From Gemmatimonas sp. (GTDB lineage Bacteria; Gemmatimonadota; Gemmatimonadetes; Gemmatimonadales; Gemmatimonadaceae): DNA of 64,000 nucleotides. The notes under the pieces are model-generated. The model was not told the DNA's origin, did no database searches, and saw nothing but the letters and a program-made list of their open reading frames with translations. The DNA is taken from contig PNKL01000009.1 of the NCBI GenBank assembly GCA_013822425.1, positions 1 to 64,000 on the forward strand, in the 5' to 3' direction. The position numbers were made by a program, and so were the translations under genes. This document shows, in pieces, positions 44,426 to 53,269 of the stretch (positions are counted from its first letter, which is position 1; each line of letters opens with the position of its first letter).

Positions 44426-45271
44426 TTACGCCGTGCCGCGCGCGTAGATTCCAGGCTTCCCGTCGCCCACCTCGCGGCGCATCTGCATCCAGAGAACGCC
44501 GCCGACCGCGAAGGCGAGTGCGATGGTCTGCGCGAGCGTCAGCGGGCCCACGAACCGGTCGTCCTTGGCGCGGAAGAACTCGACCACGAACCGCTCCAGT
44601 CCCGCCAGTACGCAGTAGAGGCCAAACAGCCAACCCTCGGCGTGCTTGTGGTCGCGTCGTTTCCAGATGATCCAGAACATCAGCAAGCCCATCGCCACTT
44701 CGTACAACTGCGTCGGGTGCACGGCGATGACCTCGAGCGGCGGCCGGCCGGCGAGTTCCTTGACGCCGAACTGCTCCACGAGGTTCTGCACCGTGGAGGC
44801 CGGATAGCCGTTGGGAAAGGCCACGGCCCATCGGGAGTCCCAGGGGCGGCCGTAGTCGTCGCCGACGGCCCAGCATCCCGTGCGCCCGATCGCGTACGCG
44901 GCGGCAAGTCCAGCGGCCGACACGTCGCTGATGCGCGTGAACGTCTGCCCGCGCCACCGAATGATGAGGGCCGTCGCGAGGATGCCACCGATGAGCCCGC
45001 CCCAGAAGACGAACCCCGCCGTGTGCAGGAGCGCGCGCGGGTCCTGGTACAGGATGGCGTAGTAGATCTTGGCACCGACCAGGCCGCCGAGCACGGCGCC
45101 GACGAGCACGTCGCCCATGATCTCGGAGTCGTGCCCCCGCCGGTCCAGTTCCACCTGGCCGATGTACTGTGCCACCAGGAAGGCGAGCAGCATGGCCAGG
45201 CCGAAGCCGGTCAGCGTCAGCGGGCCGACGTGCAACTCGAACGGCTGGACCACGATGTAGTCGGGCGTCAT
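44426..45271 (-). CDS. lgt: Prolipoprotein diacylglyceryl transferase
   Basis: The 281-residue inner-membrane enzyme adds diacylglycerol to the lipobox Cys of prolipoproteins. The Lgt signature is modified but clear: AIGRTGCWAVGDDYGRPWDSRWAV, with HPTQLYEVAMGLLMFW later. About seven helices are predicted. ATG 45271 gives the usual MTPDYIVVQPFELHVG start; the frame extends upstream through unrelated sequence. It is convergent with acpS. Several lipoproteins in this window are its likely substrates. Confidence 0.92.
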   Translation of the reverse strand: MTPDYIVVQPFELHVGPLTLTGFGLAMLLAFLVAQYIGQVELDRRGHDSEIMGDVLVGAVLGGLVGAKIYYAILYQDPRALLHTAGFVFWGGLIGGILATALIIRWRGQTFTRISDVSAAGLAAAYAIGRTGCWAVGDDYGRPWDSRWAVAFPNGYPASTVQNLVEQFGVKELAGRPPLEVIAVHPTQLYEVAMGLLMFWIIWKRRDHKHAEGWLFGLYCVLAGLERFVVEFFRAKDDRFVGPLTLAQTIALAFAVGGVLWMQMRREVGDGKPGIYARGTA

Positions 45272-45308
45272 GCTGGGAAGATAGCGGCGGGGGTCGCGCG
45301 CGCGCGAG

Positions 45309-45632
45309 CTACCGCCGCTTGCTCGCCTGGTAGACCTGCACGTACTTGGCCATCGGGACGCGGGCGATGCTCCTGGCCACGACGTCGAGCGCAATGCTCT
45401 CGAGAGACGTGAAGCGCAGGCACGACTTGCCCATGTCAAGCTTCAGGCCCTTCGCCTCGTAGCCCGACCGCAATTCGGCCATCAGCGTCTCGTCGCCGTA
45501 GCACCCCATCAGGTACAGCGCGAAGTACCGCTTCTGCGCGGCCAGCGCCACATAGCACAGCGGCTGCCCGTTGTAGGTGTCCGGCAGCGACGCGAGATAC
45601 TGCGCGACGGTGGGGGCGCTGGCTTGGACCAT
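45309..45632 (-). CDS. DUF1801-family protein lacking part of the domain
   Basis: The 107-residue protein starts VQASAPTVAQYLASLP and continues directly with DTYNGQPLCYVALAAQKRYF, then LDMGKSCLRFTSLESIALDVV. In family members that I know, about 40 residues (a helix and the YGIP-type strand) separate these two parts, and the usual length is about 145. An in-frame deletion therefore seems to have removed the first third of the domain. The function of DUF1801 is unknown. Its ATG overlaps the stop of the phosphatase gene by one base (TAATG). Confidence 0.7.
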   Translation of the reverse strand: MVQASAPTVAQYLASLPDTYNGQPLCYVALAAQKRYFALYLMGCYGDETLMAELRSGYEAKGLKLDMGKSCLRFTSLESIALDVVARSIARVPMAKYVQVYQASKRR

Positions 45633-46516
45633 TACTCGCTCCCCGCCTGCGGGATTGCGCGGCCGACGAGGATGGTGATGTTGTCGGTGCCGCCGTCGTC
45701 GAGCGCGTCCTGCAGCAGCGCCTCGCACACCTGCCGGGATGACGTCATCGTCCGCAGGCGCTCGGCGATCTGGTCGTCGGCGACGTGCTTCGGCAGCCCG
45801 TCGCTGCAGAGCAGGTGCACGTGGTACCAGTCGTTCTCGATGGCCGTGACCACGGGCGATGCCTCAGGCCCGCCGATGGCGCTGGAGAGGACGTGCTTCC
45901 AGCGGTCGTGGCCCGGGTCGGAGCGCCGGATGACGCCGGCGGCGATAAGCTCCTCGGCGACGGTCTGGTCGCGCGACACCTGGTGCAGCTTGTCGTGGCG
46001 CAGCGTGTAGTACCGGCTGTCGCCGACCTGCAGGATGTACGCCCGCGGCCAGACGCCGAGAAACGCGGTGAGTGTGGTCGCCATGCCGGCGCGATCGCCG
46101 GCGGTGCTGCGCTGGGTCAGCTTGGCGTGCACGCGCATGGCGCCTTCCTGCAGCACGTGCACGAAATCGGAGTCATCGTTGAGGTCGGCCGAGTAGTAGC
46201 AGTCGACCGATCGCGTCAGGTATGCCGTGATGCCGTCCAAAGCAAACCGGCTGGCCTCCTCGCCGCCCGCACTGCCGCCCACGCCGTCGGCGACCATCGC
46301 CAGAAAGGCGAGGCGATCCGTGTCGTTTGCGCTGATGCTCTCCGGCGGGATGCTCGTTTGGTGGATGGCGAGGTGCTTGTACAGCGATGCGATGAGGAAG
46401 TGGTCCTGGTTCTGGGTGCGTACCTTGCCCACGTGGGTGACGCCGAACACGTCAAGTTCAGTGTCCCGCGGCTTGCGTGGAATGCCGCCGGACGCGCTTT
46501 CCTGGATGTGCACCAT
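45632..46516 (-). CDS. PP2C-type serine/threonine protein phosphatase
   Basis: The 294-residue protein has the PP2C metal and phosphate motifs: GKVRTQNQDHFLIASL, AMVADGVGGSAGGEEASRFA, AYILQVGDSRYYTLR, HLLCSDGLPKHV and DDGGTDNITILVGRA. There is no membrane segment. It could reverse phosphorylation by the Hanks-type kinase at 20.6-21.7 kb, although they are not linked. I chose ATG 46516 because the conserved domain begins soon after it; the frame extends to 46675 through low-similarity sequence. Confidence 0.92.
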   Translation of the reverse strand: MVHIQESASGGIPRKPRDTELDVFGVTHVGKVRTQNQDHFLIASLYKHLAIHQTSIPPESISANDTDRLAFLAMVADGVGGSAGGEEASRFALDGITAYLTRSVDCYYSADLNDDSDFVHVLQEGAMRVHAKLTQRSTAGDRAGMATTLTAFLGVWPRAYILQVGDSRYYTLRHDKLHQVSRDQTVAEELIAAGVIRRSDPGHDRWKHVLSSAIGGPEASPVVTAIENDWYHVHLLCSDGLPKHVADDQIAERLRTMTSSRQVCEALLQDALDDGGTDNITILVGRAIPQAGSE

Positions 46517-46638
46517 CGGGGCCTCCGGGGGGACAAGATGCGCGCAGCAATCGGGATTATACGTCAGGGATGCGGTCCCCGGCCAGCAGGCAGGTGCGGC
46601 AGTCTGAACGGCGACGTTTGCCTCGCCGTCCGGCCTAT

Positions 46639-46863
46639 TCAGCCGGCGCGGCGCACCGGCCCCAGACGGCGGCATCCTCTGGGGCGCCCCATCGATAGAA
46701 GTGACCTCGACTCGGCCATCCCGTCCAGGTACGGATGCGGGATGGCCAGCGTCGTGTCGGCCACCTTCCGGTCTCCGGCAAGCAACTGCACGGTCGCTGC
46801 GTCACTGAGCAGGAAGGGCCGAAGGACCAGCCGATCGGTTGTCAGCGTGGGGAGCTTGCGCAT
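46639..46863 (-). pseudogene. Truncated GNAT (RimJ/RimL-type) acetyltransferase remnant
   Basis: The first 50 codons read [20 protein letters not shown] and [21 protein letters not shown], the typical opening of RimJ/RimL-like N-acetyltransferases. After GMAESRSLL the sequence becomes Arg/Gly-rich and stops at 74 residues, before the acetyl-CoA-binding motif. The 120 bp between it and the PP2C gene are too short for the rest of the domain and contain no trace of it. I infer a deletion remnant. Confidence 0.65.
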
Positions 46864-46940
46864 GTCGCGAAAGATGGTGTTCGCTCATGCACGAAGAAAG
46901 CGCGGCATCGCGCGGCCTATGGATGGCCGTGTACGGCGTG

Positions 46941-47162
46941 CTACTCCTCGAGCAGGGCCCTGGCGCGCTCGAGTTCCGGAGACGGCACGAACAGTTCGGC
47001 GCCGCCCATGAAGGAGCCCTGAAATCCGGCGCCGAACATCCCGACTTGCGGTCCCTTCAGCAGGACCGGGATGCCCTCCGCTTCGAGTCGCGCGCGCACG
47101 AGATCGGCGTCGAAGCCGTTCGCAAAGCTGGCCAGCGGAACGAATTGAGTTTCGTGCGTCAT
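46941..47162 (-). CDS. DUF2007-like small signal-transducing-type protein
   Basis: The 73-residue protein reads FVPLASFANGFDADLVRARL followed by EAEGIPVLLKGPQVGMF and VPSPELERARALLEE. This matches the DUF2007/ferredoxin-like fold, in which one helix pair scans two alternate ligands; members resemble PII-type sensors, but their role is unproven. The start at 47162 has an excellent GGGAGGACG ribosome-binding site. The gene stands 43 bp downstream of the CHAD gene on the same strand. Confidence 0.8.
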   Translation of the reverse strand: MTHETQFVPLASFANGFDADLVRARLEAEGIPVLLKGPQVGMFGAGFQGSFMGGAELFVPSPELERARALLEE

Positions 47163-47205
47163 CGGACGTCCTCCCGGGGTGCGCCAAGATAGGTCGTGGG
47201 GCGGG

Positions 47206-48264
47206 TCATTCGCCAGCAATCGGCGGGTTGGCAATCGGCGGGTTGGCAATCGGCGGGTTGGCGCAGCGCGAACGTCCGTGCGCAGCGGCGACGGCGGCGA
47301 GCCTCGCCGGCAGTCGGTCGAGCACCCGCCACGCTGCCGTCGCGGAGCGCGAACCCAGGAGATCGAGCGCGCCGCGGAACGCGGCCAGCTCCCGTCGCCG
47401 CACTGCGGCGCGCAGCGCCCGAAGGTCGCGAAGGGCGGGGCGTCCGTCGGGGGCGCGGCCCCGGCGGCGCGGCACCAGCAGCGGCGCGAGCTGCAGCGTG
47501 ATGACGTGCGCGTCGTGCAGTTCGCCCAGCGTGTCCTGCAGCCCGCGCAGCACGCGCAGCGCACGCTCGCCGGCCGGCGTCTGCGCGTCCACGGCCTCCA
47601 CGAGGTAGCGAAGGCGCTTCACCTTGATGCGCGCGCGGTGGATGATCGCCACCTGCGTGCGATGCTCGATGCGTTCGAGCGCCGCATGCGCCGAGGCGAG
47701 ATGGTGCGCCAGCACCGACGAGAGATGCGCGCCGAGCGTCTCGGGGGAAGCGCTGGCGTCGCCTGAGCTGGCGAGAGCGCCGGCGAGCGCGGCCGCGAGG
47801 GCGGGCCACCGGTCGGCGACCCGCTCCTGAAGCCGCTCGCGCTCCACGGCATAGATCGCGAGCCGCCGCCCGGCGAGCCATTGCGCGGCGCGTGCCGCGG
47901 GGGCGCTGAACGGTTCGCCCGGCGCCGTGAGCCACTGCCATTCCACCTGCGCATCCCGCGCGGCCCCCGCGCGGCGCGCGAGGCGGCGCAGCGCCACCTG
48001 CTTGCGGCGCGGGAGGTCGTCGTCCAGGAGGTCGCTCGCCGCGCGTATCCAGCTGCGAAGCCGGCGAAGGGCAACGCGGAAGTCGTGGACTTCCTCATTG
48101 CCGATCGTGGACGCGGCATCGGCGCTTGCGGGCACCGCCAGCGGCGCCGCCTTTTCCATCGCCCGTTCCAGCCGCTGTCGCGCGACGGCACGCGCCGCGG
48201 CGCGCGCGGGCTGCGACAGCAGCCCGCGCGCCTCCGGCGTGCGGCGTCGCTTGGTCGTCTTCAC
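47206..48264 (-). CDS. CHAD domain protein
   Basis: The 352-residue protein is helical and rich in basic residues. Conserved CHAD histidines sit in EEVHDFRVALRRLRSWIRAA and RIKVKRLRYLVEAVD, with LRGLQDTLGELHDAHV at the end of the second repeat. CHAD domains bind polyphosphate. The GTG start overlaps the tricorn-like protease stop (GTGA). The C-terminus is a repeated tail, ANPPI three times, from a 15-bp tandem repeat, after the domain has ended. Confidence 0.85.
   Translation of the reverse strand: MKTTKRRRTPEARGLLSQPARAAARAVARQRLERAMEKAAPLAVPASADAASTIGNEEVHDFRVALRRLRSWIRAASDLLDDDLPRRKQVALRRLARRAGAARDAQVEWQWLTAPGEPFSAPAARAAQWLAGRRLAIYAVERERLQERVADRWPALAAALAGALASSGDASASPETLGAHLSSVLAHHLASAHAALERIEHRTQVAIIHRARIKVKRLRYLVEAVDAQTPAGERALRVLRGLQDTLGELHDAHVITLQLAPLLVPRRRGRAPDGRPALRDLRALRAAVRRRELAAFRGALDLLGSRSATAAWRVLDRLPARLAAVAAAHGRSRCANPPIANPPIANPPIAGE
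47217..47261 (-). repeat. Three perfect 15-bp tandem repeats at the CHAD gene 3' end
   Basis: CAATCGGCGGGTTGG occurs three times without change. Read in the gene it encodes IANPP, giving the tail ANPPIANPPIANPPI just before the stop. Being in frame and perfect, it probably arose recently by slippage, and copy number may differ between strains. Confidence 0.85.
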
Positions 48265-51200
48265 CGGATGAGCGCGAGCAGCGCCGTCACTGCCGCCTCG
48301 AGCTGCTGGTCCTTGCCACGGCTCACCACGTGGTACTCGTTCATCACGCGGACGTCGGGCTCGGTCTGCAGGTTCTCGAGGTACTTGCCGGTGTTCGCGT
48401 CCTTCACGCCAACCCCCGGCACGCCCCACCGAAGTCCCTCCGCGAGCGACTCCCAGCCGGCGAAGGTGCAGGTACCCGGCACGGGCATCCCCACCAGCGG
48501 CCCGATCTTCTGATCCTTGTACGCGTAGGCGTAGCAATGGCCGTCGCTGTAGTTGGCCTCGTTCGCCAACGACACGCTCGGCTTGCTCCACCGGAAGTTC
48601 GGCTCGTAACCGGTACTGCGCGTATCCGTGGTGTAGTCGAAGAACTTCCTGCCGCTCAGGAACATGGCGAGGTCGGCGACGAGGTCTCCGCCTCCGTTGA
48701 AGCGCGTGTCCACCACGACGCCCTTGCGCGTCACGTACTTGCCCATCACGTCCTCGACCGTCGTGCGCATGGCGCCGTCGTTCATGCCCGGGATGTGCAC
48801 GTAGCCAAGCTGTCCGTGGCTGAGGCGATCCACTTCCGCGGCGTTGCGCCGCACCCAGCGCGCGTAGAGCAGCCGCGTCTCCTCGGCCGGAGCGATGGGC
48901 TTGGCCACCACGTCCGACCTCACGGCGCCATCCGCGAGGGCCAGGAGGACGGGCTTGCCCGCCTTCCGGTTGAGGAACTGCGCGAGGTCACTCGACGGCG
49001 TGATGGCCTCGCCGTCGATGGACTCGATGATCATGCCTGCCTTCACGTGCATGCCGGCCTTGTCGAGCGGGCCGTCCTTGATGATCTCTTCAATCCTCAC
49101 GCCCGTGCCGGCATGCGACTGGTCAAGGAAGATGCCCAGCGACGCCGTGGCATCGTCGGTCGGCGTCGAGGAGGTGAACGTGGCGCCGCTGTGGCTGATA
49201 TTCAGCTCGCCCAGCATCTCGGCGAGCATCTCGGCGAATTCGTGCTGCGTGCCGATGTGCGGGAGGTACTTCGCATACACCGGCCGGAGGGCGATCCAGT
49301 CGATGCCGTGATAGCCCTTCGTGTAGAAGGTGTCGCGCACCTTTCGCCAGACGTGATCGAACATCGCCTCGCGTTCGGCGTCCACGTCAAGGGTCAGCTC
49401 GCCGCTGATCGGCACGGCGTCGCGCTTGGCGGCGGCGGGGTCGATCTTCGCGATGGCGCCATCGGCGAGCAGGAAGATGTTCTTCTGCTCGTTGTCCCAG
49501 ACCATGCTCCCGCCGTTCGCGTTCAGCGCGAGCACCTGCTTGGTCTCCTTCGTGCGCAGGTTGGTGGACCAGAGGTTCATTCCCCGCTCGAAGCGCGCCA
49601 GGTAATACAGCGTCTCGCCGTCCTTGCTTACCAGCGCGTCGCCGAGTGACGACGAGTGGATGGTAAGGCGCGCCTTGCGCGACTCGATGCCGTCGAACTC
49701 GAAGATCACGGGCTCCGGCCTGGCGGCGCTGTCAGCCTTCGACTTCGCCGTGTCGCCCTTGGCCTTGGCGGTGTCGGGCTTCGGCTTTGGCGCCCTGTCC
49801 TCCATCTCCTTCACCAGGGCGTACTCCTCCTTGGTCAGGCGGAAACGGTCCCACGCGTCCTTGGTGAAGAACATCGCATAGGCATCCTGCTGGGCGCCTC
49901 CCGACTGGGCGACGGCCTTGAGCCCGTCGCGATTGCTGAACCAGAGCATCGCCTTGCCACCGAGAATCCACTTGGCGTTGCCGTCGTTGAAGCCGCTCTG
50001 CGTGAGGTTGATGACGCTCCCCTTGCCGTCGGTGGCAACGAGGCCCACTTCGGCCGGCGCGATGCCGGGGACAGAGAGGTCGAAGAGCATCCATTTGCCG
50101 TCCGGGCTCCAGGCGAAGCGATGGTTTGGCGTGTTGGCGAAGATGGACCGCTCGTCGAGCAACGTACGCCCCTGCTTCGACGCCAGCGTCAGCACGCGCA
50201 GCGTGTTGCGATTCTCGATGAACGCCAGCTCCTTGCCGTCGGGCGAGAAGAGCGGCTGGTAGTTCTGATGCTGGTTGGCGACCAGCGGCGTCTCCTTGAC
50301 CACGGTGGATGCGTAGAAGTACGGTTCCGCGTCGCGCGAGCGCCGCGCTTCGTAGATGGCCCACCGGCCATCGCGCTCCGACGCGTACACCAGCGCCTTG
50401 CCGTCGGGAGAGAACTTCACCCCCGTCTCAACGGCTGGCGTGTTCGTGATGCGCTTGGTGACGCCTCCCTCGATGCTTGCCACAAAGACGTCGCCGCGAA
50501 AGACGAACGCGGCTTCCTTTCCGCTCGGCGCCACCGCCAGTTCACGGGCGCCGCCCGTCACGGGGAGCACGAGGCCTCCATTGGCCTTGGCGTCGGCGGC
50601 GATGGTCACCGCTACGCGTTTCGGCTGCCCGCCGGGCGCCAGCGTGTAGAGCTGGCCATCGTGACCGAAGCCGAGCGTGCCGTTGTCCGCGATGCTCAGG
50701 AAGCGAACGGGCAGCCCCTTGAACGAGGTGAGCTGCTGCGACTTGCTGCCCGCGAGGGTCATCCTGTGCACGTTGAACGTGCCGCTCTCCTCGCTGAGGT
50801 AGTAGAACACCTTGTCGCCGTCGGCGAACACGGGCTGGCGGTCCTCGCCGGCGAAGCTGGTGAGCTGGCGATGCGTGCCCGCCTTTAGGTCGTACGCCCA
50901 GATGTCGCGTGCGACGGACGACACATGGTGCTTCCGCCAGATGTTCTCGCGGCCCTTGTTGTCGGTGTAGATGAGAAACTGCCCGTCGCGGCTGTAGCGC
51001 GCGTCATCGGCCGGCGTCGTCAGCACCTGCATGGGGCGGCCGCCGGTGGCGCCCACGGTCCAGAGCTCGGGCATCGAAGCCGCGGGGTACTGTCGGTTCG
51101 CGGCGGCGTCCATTCGGGCGGCGCCGAAGACGACCGACTTGTCGTCCGGGGTGAAGCTGTACGGGTACTCGGCTGCCGAGTGGAACGTCAGGCGCTGCGC

Positions 51201-51503
51201 GGTTCCGCCGGCCGACGGGATTACGTAAAGGTCGAAGTTGCCGTGCCGGTCGCTTGCGAAGGCAATGCGCGTGCCGTCGCGGCTCCACACCGGCATGAAG
51301 TCGTGCGCCGGGTGCTGCGTCAGTTGCGTGGCCGTGCCGCCCGATGCGGGGACGCGATACAAGTCGCCGCGATAGGTGAACGCGATTGTCGTTCCGTCGG
51401 GGGAGAGGGCGGGATAGCGCATCCATCCGGCGTCACCTTGGGCGGAGGCGATGGTGCTGACGGCGCAGAGCGCGAGGACGATGAGGCGGCGGGCGATCAT
51501 CAT
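48261..51503 (-). CDS. Tricorn-like S41 protease, exported
   Basis: The 1080-residue protein has a signal peptide (IARRLIVLALCAVSTIASAQ). An N-terminal beta-propeller of PD40/TolB-like repeats follows (YPALSPDGTTIAFTYRGDLY, FMPVWSRDGTRIAFASDRHG, FSPDGKALVYASERDGRW), then a charged linker (KPKPDTAKAKGDTAKSKAD), a PDZ domain (LGIFLDQSHAGTGVRIEEII) and an S41 protease domain with VVDTRFNGGGDLVADL and the Ser in NYSDGHCYAYAY. It digests peptides in the periplasm. The CHAD gene overlaps its end. It lies behind the SusC/SusD pair but after a strong hairpin, so it may be separately transcribed. Confidence 0.9.
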   Translation of the reverse strand: MMIARRLIVLALCAVSTIASAQGDAGWMRYPALSPDGTTIAFTYRGDLYRVPASGGTATQLTQHPAHDFMPVWSRDGTRIAFASDRHGNFDLYVIPSAGGTAQRLTFHSAAEYPYSFTPDDKSVVFGAARMDAAANRQYPAASMPELWTVGATGGRPMQVLTTPADDARYSRDGQFLIYTDNKGRENIWRKHHVSSVARDIWAYDLKAGTHRQLTSFAGEDRQPVFADGDKVFYYLSEESGTFNVHRMTLAGSKSQQLTSFKGLPVRFLSIADNGTLGFGHDGQLYTLAPGGQPKRVAVTIAADAKANGGLVLPVTGGARELAVAPSGKEAAFVFRGDVFVASIEGGVTKRITNTPAVETGVKFSPDGKALVYASERDGRWAIYEARRSRDAEPYFYASTVVKETPLVANQHQNYQPLFSPDGKELAFIENRNTLRVLTLASKQGRTLLDERSIFANTPNHRFAWSPDGKWMLFDLSVPGIAPAEVGLVATDGKGSVINLTQSGFNDGNAKWILGGKAMLWFSNRDGLKAVAQSGGAQQDAYAMFFTKDAWDRFRLTKEEYALVKEMEDRAPKPKPDTAKAKGDTAKSKADSAARPEPVIFEFDGIESRKARLTIHSSSLGDALVSKDGETLYYLARFERGMNLWSTNLRTKETKQVLALNANGGSMVWDNEQKNIFLLADGAIAKIDPAAAKRDAVPISGELTLDVDAEREAMFDHVWRKVRDTFYTKGYHGIDWIALRPVYAKYLPHIGTQHEFAEMLAEMLGELNISHSGATFTSSTPTDDATASLGIFLDQSHAGTGVRIEEIIKDGPLDKAGMHVKAGMIIESIDGEAITPSSDLAQFLNRKAGKPVLLALADGAVRSDVVAKPIAPAEETRLLYARWVRRNAAEVDRLSHGQLGYVHIPGMNDGAMRTTVEDVMGKYVTRKGVVVDTRFNGGGDLVADLAMFLSGRKFFDYTTDTRSTGYEPNFRWSKPSVSLANEANYSDGHCYAYAYKDQKIGPLVGMPVPGTCTFAGWESLAEGLRWGVPGVGVKDANTGKYLENLQTEPDVRVMNEYHVVSRGKDQQLEAAVTALLALIR

Positions 51504-51590
51504 GGCCTGAAGTGTCGAAGAAGGAGAGGCGCTGGTGCCTGCGGGAATTTGCCGTCCGGCCCCGCGGACGCCAGCACGACAGCAAGCAGA

Positions 51591-51624
51591 ACGGCCCGCG
51601 CGAGGCTGATCTCGCACGGGCCGT
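51591..51624 (-). terminator. Hairpin terminator after the SusD-like gene
   Basis: ACGGCCCGTGCGAG and CTCGCGCGGGCCGT form a 13-14-bp stem with a six-base loop. It lies 29 bp after the SusD stop and is followed on the minus strand by TCTGCTTG. It separates the SusC-SusD pair from the tricorn-like gene, for which no other promoter is obvious. Confidence 0.7.
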
Positions 51625-51652
51625 CCTTGCGTTGTGACTCGACCAGGCGCCG

Positions 51653-53254
51653 CTACGGACAGCGGGGCAGGGCGACCGGGCAGGTTTCCGGTGACGGGAT
51701 CGGTGCGCTGCCTTCGCCACCACCGCCGAAGGTGTAAAGCGCCTGCTTCAGCACGCCGAGTTCGCGACCCGGGACCGGCAGGTGGAGCAGCGTGTTCTCG
51801 GGCAGCGTCTGCCAGCCGCGCGCATCGAAGAAGGCGGTGACGCCGGAAACGCCGACACCCTCGATCTTCTTCTCATGACGCAGCGCATCCCACAGGCTGC
51901 CGCAGGCCCCGCTCAGCTTGCGGGGCACGCACCCCGGCGTGTCCGGCGGCCCGTCGATGGTGACCGGAGGGAGCTGGCCGTTGGCGACGCGCGTCTTGTT
52001 GATGAGCGGCACCGCTTCCGCGGCCCGCCCAAGCCGAATGAGCGCTTCAGCCTTGAGCAGGTCCATCTCGGCGACGGTCATCGCCACCTGCGGACCGGTC
52101 TCCCAGGTCGTGCCAGTGCCGTTGCGGAGGTAGTAGTAGTGCGAGAAGCGCCAGGTGCCGCGCGACGCGGTGAAGATGTCGTTCCGGTTATAGCCCATGT
52201 AGATGCCGGGGGACGACGGGCCGGTGGAGCCCTGGATCCGACGGTCCTTCGTGTTCATCTGGAAGCCCACGCGCGACGTAAGCGGCGTGTTCACCCAGTT
52301 CAGGTATCCGTTCGTCGAGTCGGCGGGGCCAATGAGGTCGTACGCCGGTCGGCCGAAGTCGCTGGGACGTCCCACCGTGCGCAGGCGCGCCACCAGGCGC
52401 TTCCAGTCATCCCACAGGATGAGCGACTGGGCCGACGGCGCGAAATCGGTCTTGATGCCGGCGTCGACGCGCTTGATGACCTCGGTCCAGTTGACGGCGG
52501 CGCGCTCGGCGCGGGTACGCGCGTTATAGACGAGCAGCCGCGCCACAAACGAGTTGGCGAGCTGGACGAACTGGTCCCGCGTCAGCGCCGTGTACAGCCA
52601 GTTGTCGAGCGGGAGCGTGAAGTTGTACTTGCTGGCGACGGCGATGGCGGTGTCGATCTGCGCGATGCCGGCCGCGGTCACCTCCTTGTACGTCTTGAAC
52701 TGCGGATTCTTGAGTGTATCGAGCTTGACCTTCTCGTCGACGATGAAGGCCTTGTCGAAGTAGAGCCCAAGGTAGCCGTACGAGATGCCCTGCAGGAACT
52801 TGCCCACCGCCTTGGTGCGCATGGTGCGCAGCGTGTCGACGACGAGCACGCCGCGGTCCACGGCGAAGAGCGCGTCATTGACCGGCGAGATGGTGCGGTA
52901 GAGGAGGTACCACGTTGTGTCGGTCACCGCCCGACGTGCGTTGACCGGGCTGTTGTTCCACGGCGTGCGCGGAATGGCCGAGAGCTCGAGCTGGCCGAAG
53001 TCGGCGAAGCCCGAGGTGATCTCCATGGCCATCGTGGAGAAGGCCCACGACGGGTAGTCGTCGTGGCCGCCGACCCGCCACCAGGTACGGAAGGCCGAGG
53101 CGACGAACGTCTCGGAGGCGGTGGGCTGCTGCGTGGCGCGCAGCGCGTCGGGGAGGTTCGGGTTCGTGACCGCGAGTTCCTGACATGATATCAGCGAGAG
53201 CGCGAGCAGCGGCACCAGCGCCAGCACCCGGAAGCGATTCTGAGTCGTTTGCAT
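51653..53254 (-). CDS. SusD/RagB-like outer-membrane lipoprotein
   Basis: The 533-residue protein has a lipoprotein signal (LALVPLLALSLISC, Cys24) and then NPNLPDALRATQQPTASETF, the start of the alpha-helical SusD/RagB fold with TPR-like helices. The later NGYLNWVNTPL, EMDLLKAEALIRLGRAAEAV and LINKTRV motifs are typical. It is the lid lipoprotein that captures substrate for the SusC channel 15 bp upstream. In Gemmatimonadota such pairs often import peptides as well as glycans; the substrate is not given by sequence. Confidence 0.9.
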   Translation of the reverse strand: MQTTQNRFRVLALVPLLALSLISCQELAVTNPNLPDALRATQQPTASETFVASAFRTWWRVGGHDDYPSWAFSTMAMEITSGFADFGQLELSAIPRTPWNNSPVNARRAVTDTTWYLLYRTISPVNDALFAVDRGVLVVDTLRTMRTKAVGKFLQGISYGYLGLYFDKAFIVDEKVKLDTLKNPQFKTYKEVTAAGIAQIDTAIAVASKYNFTLPLDNWLYTALTRDQFVQLANSFVARLLVYNARTRAERAAVNWTEVIKRVDAGIKTDFAPSAQSLILWDDWKRLVARLRTVGRPSDFGRPAYDLIGPADSTNGYLNWVNTPLTSRVGFQMNTKDRRIQGSTGPSSPGIYMGYNRNDIFTASRGTWRFSHYYYLRNGTGTTWETGPQVAMTVAEMDLLKAEALIRLGRAAEAVPLINKTRVANGQLPPVTIDGPPDTPGCVPRKLSGACGSLWDALRHEKKIEGVGVSGVTAFFDARGWQTLPENTLLHLPVPGRELGVLKQALYTFGGGGEGSAPIPSPETCPVALPRCP

Positions 53255-53269
53255 TTGCCTGTCCTCGCC

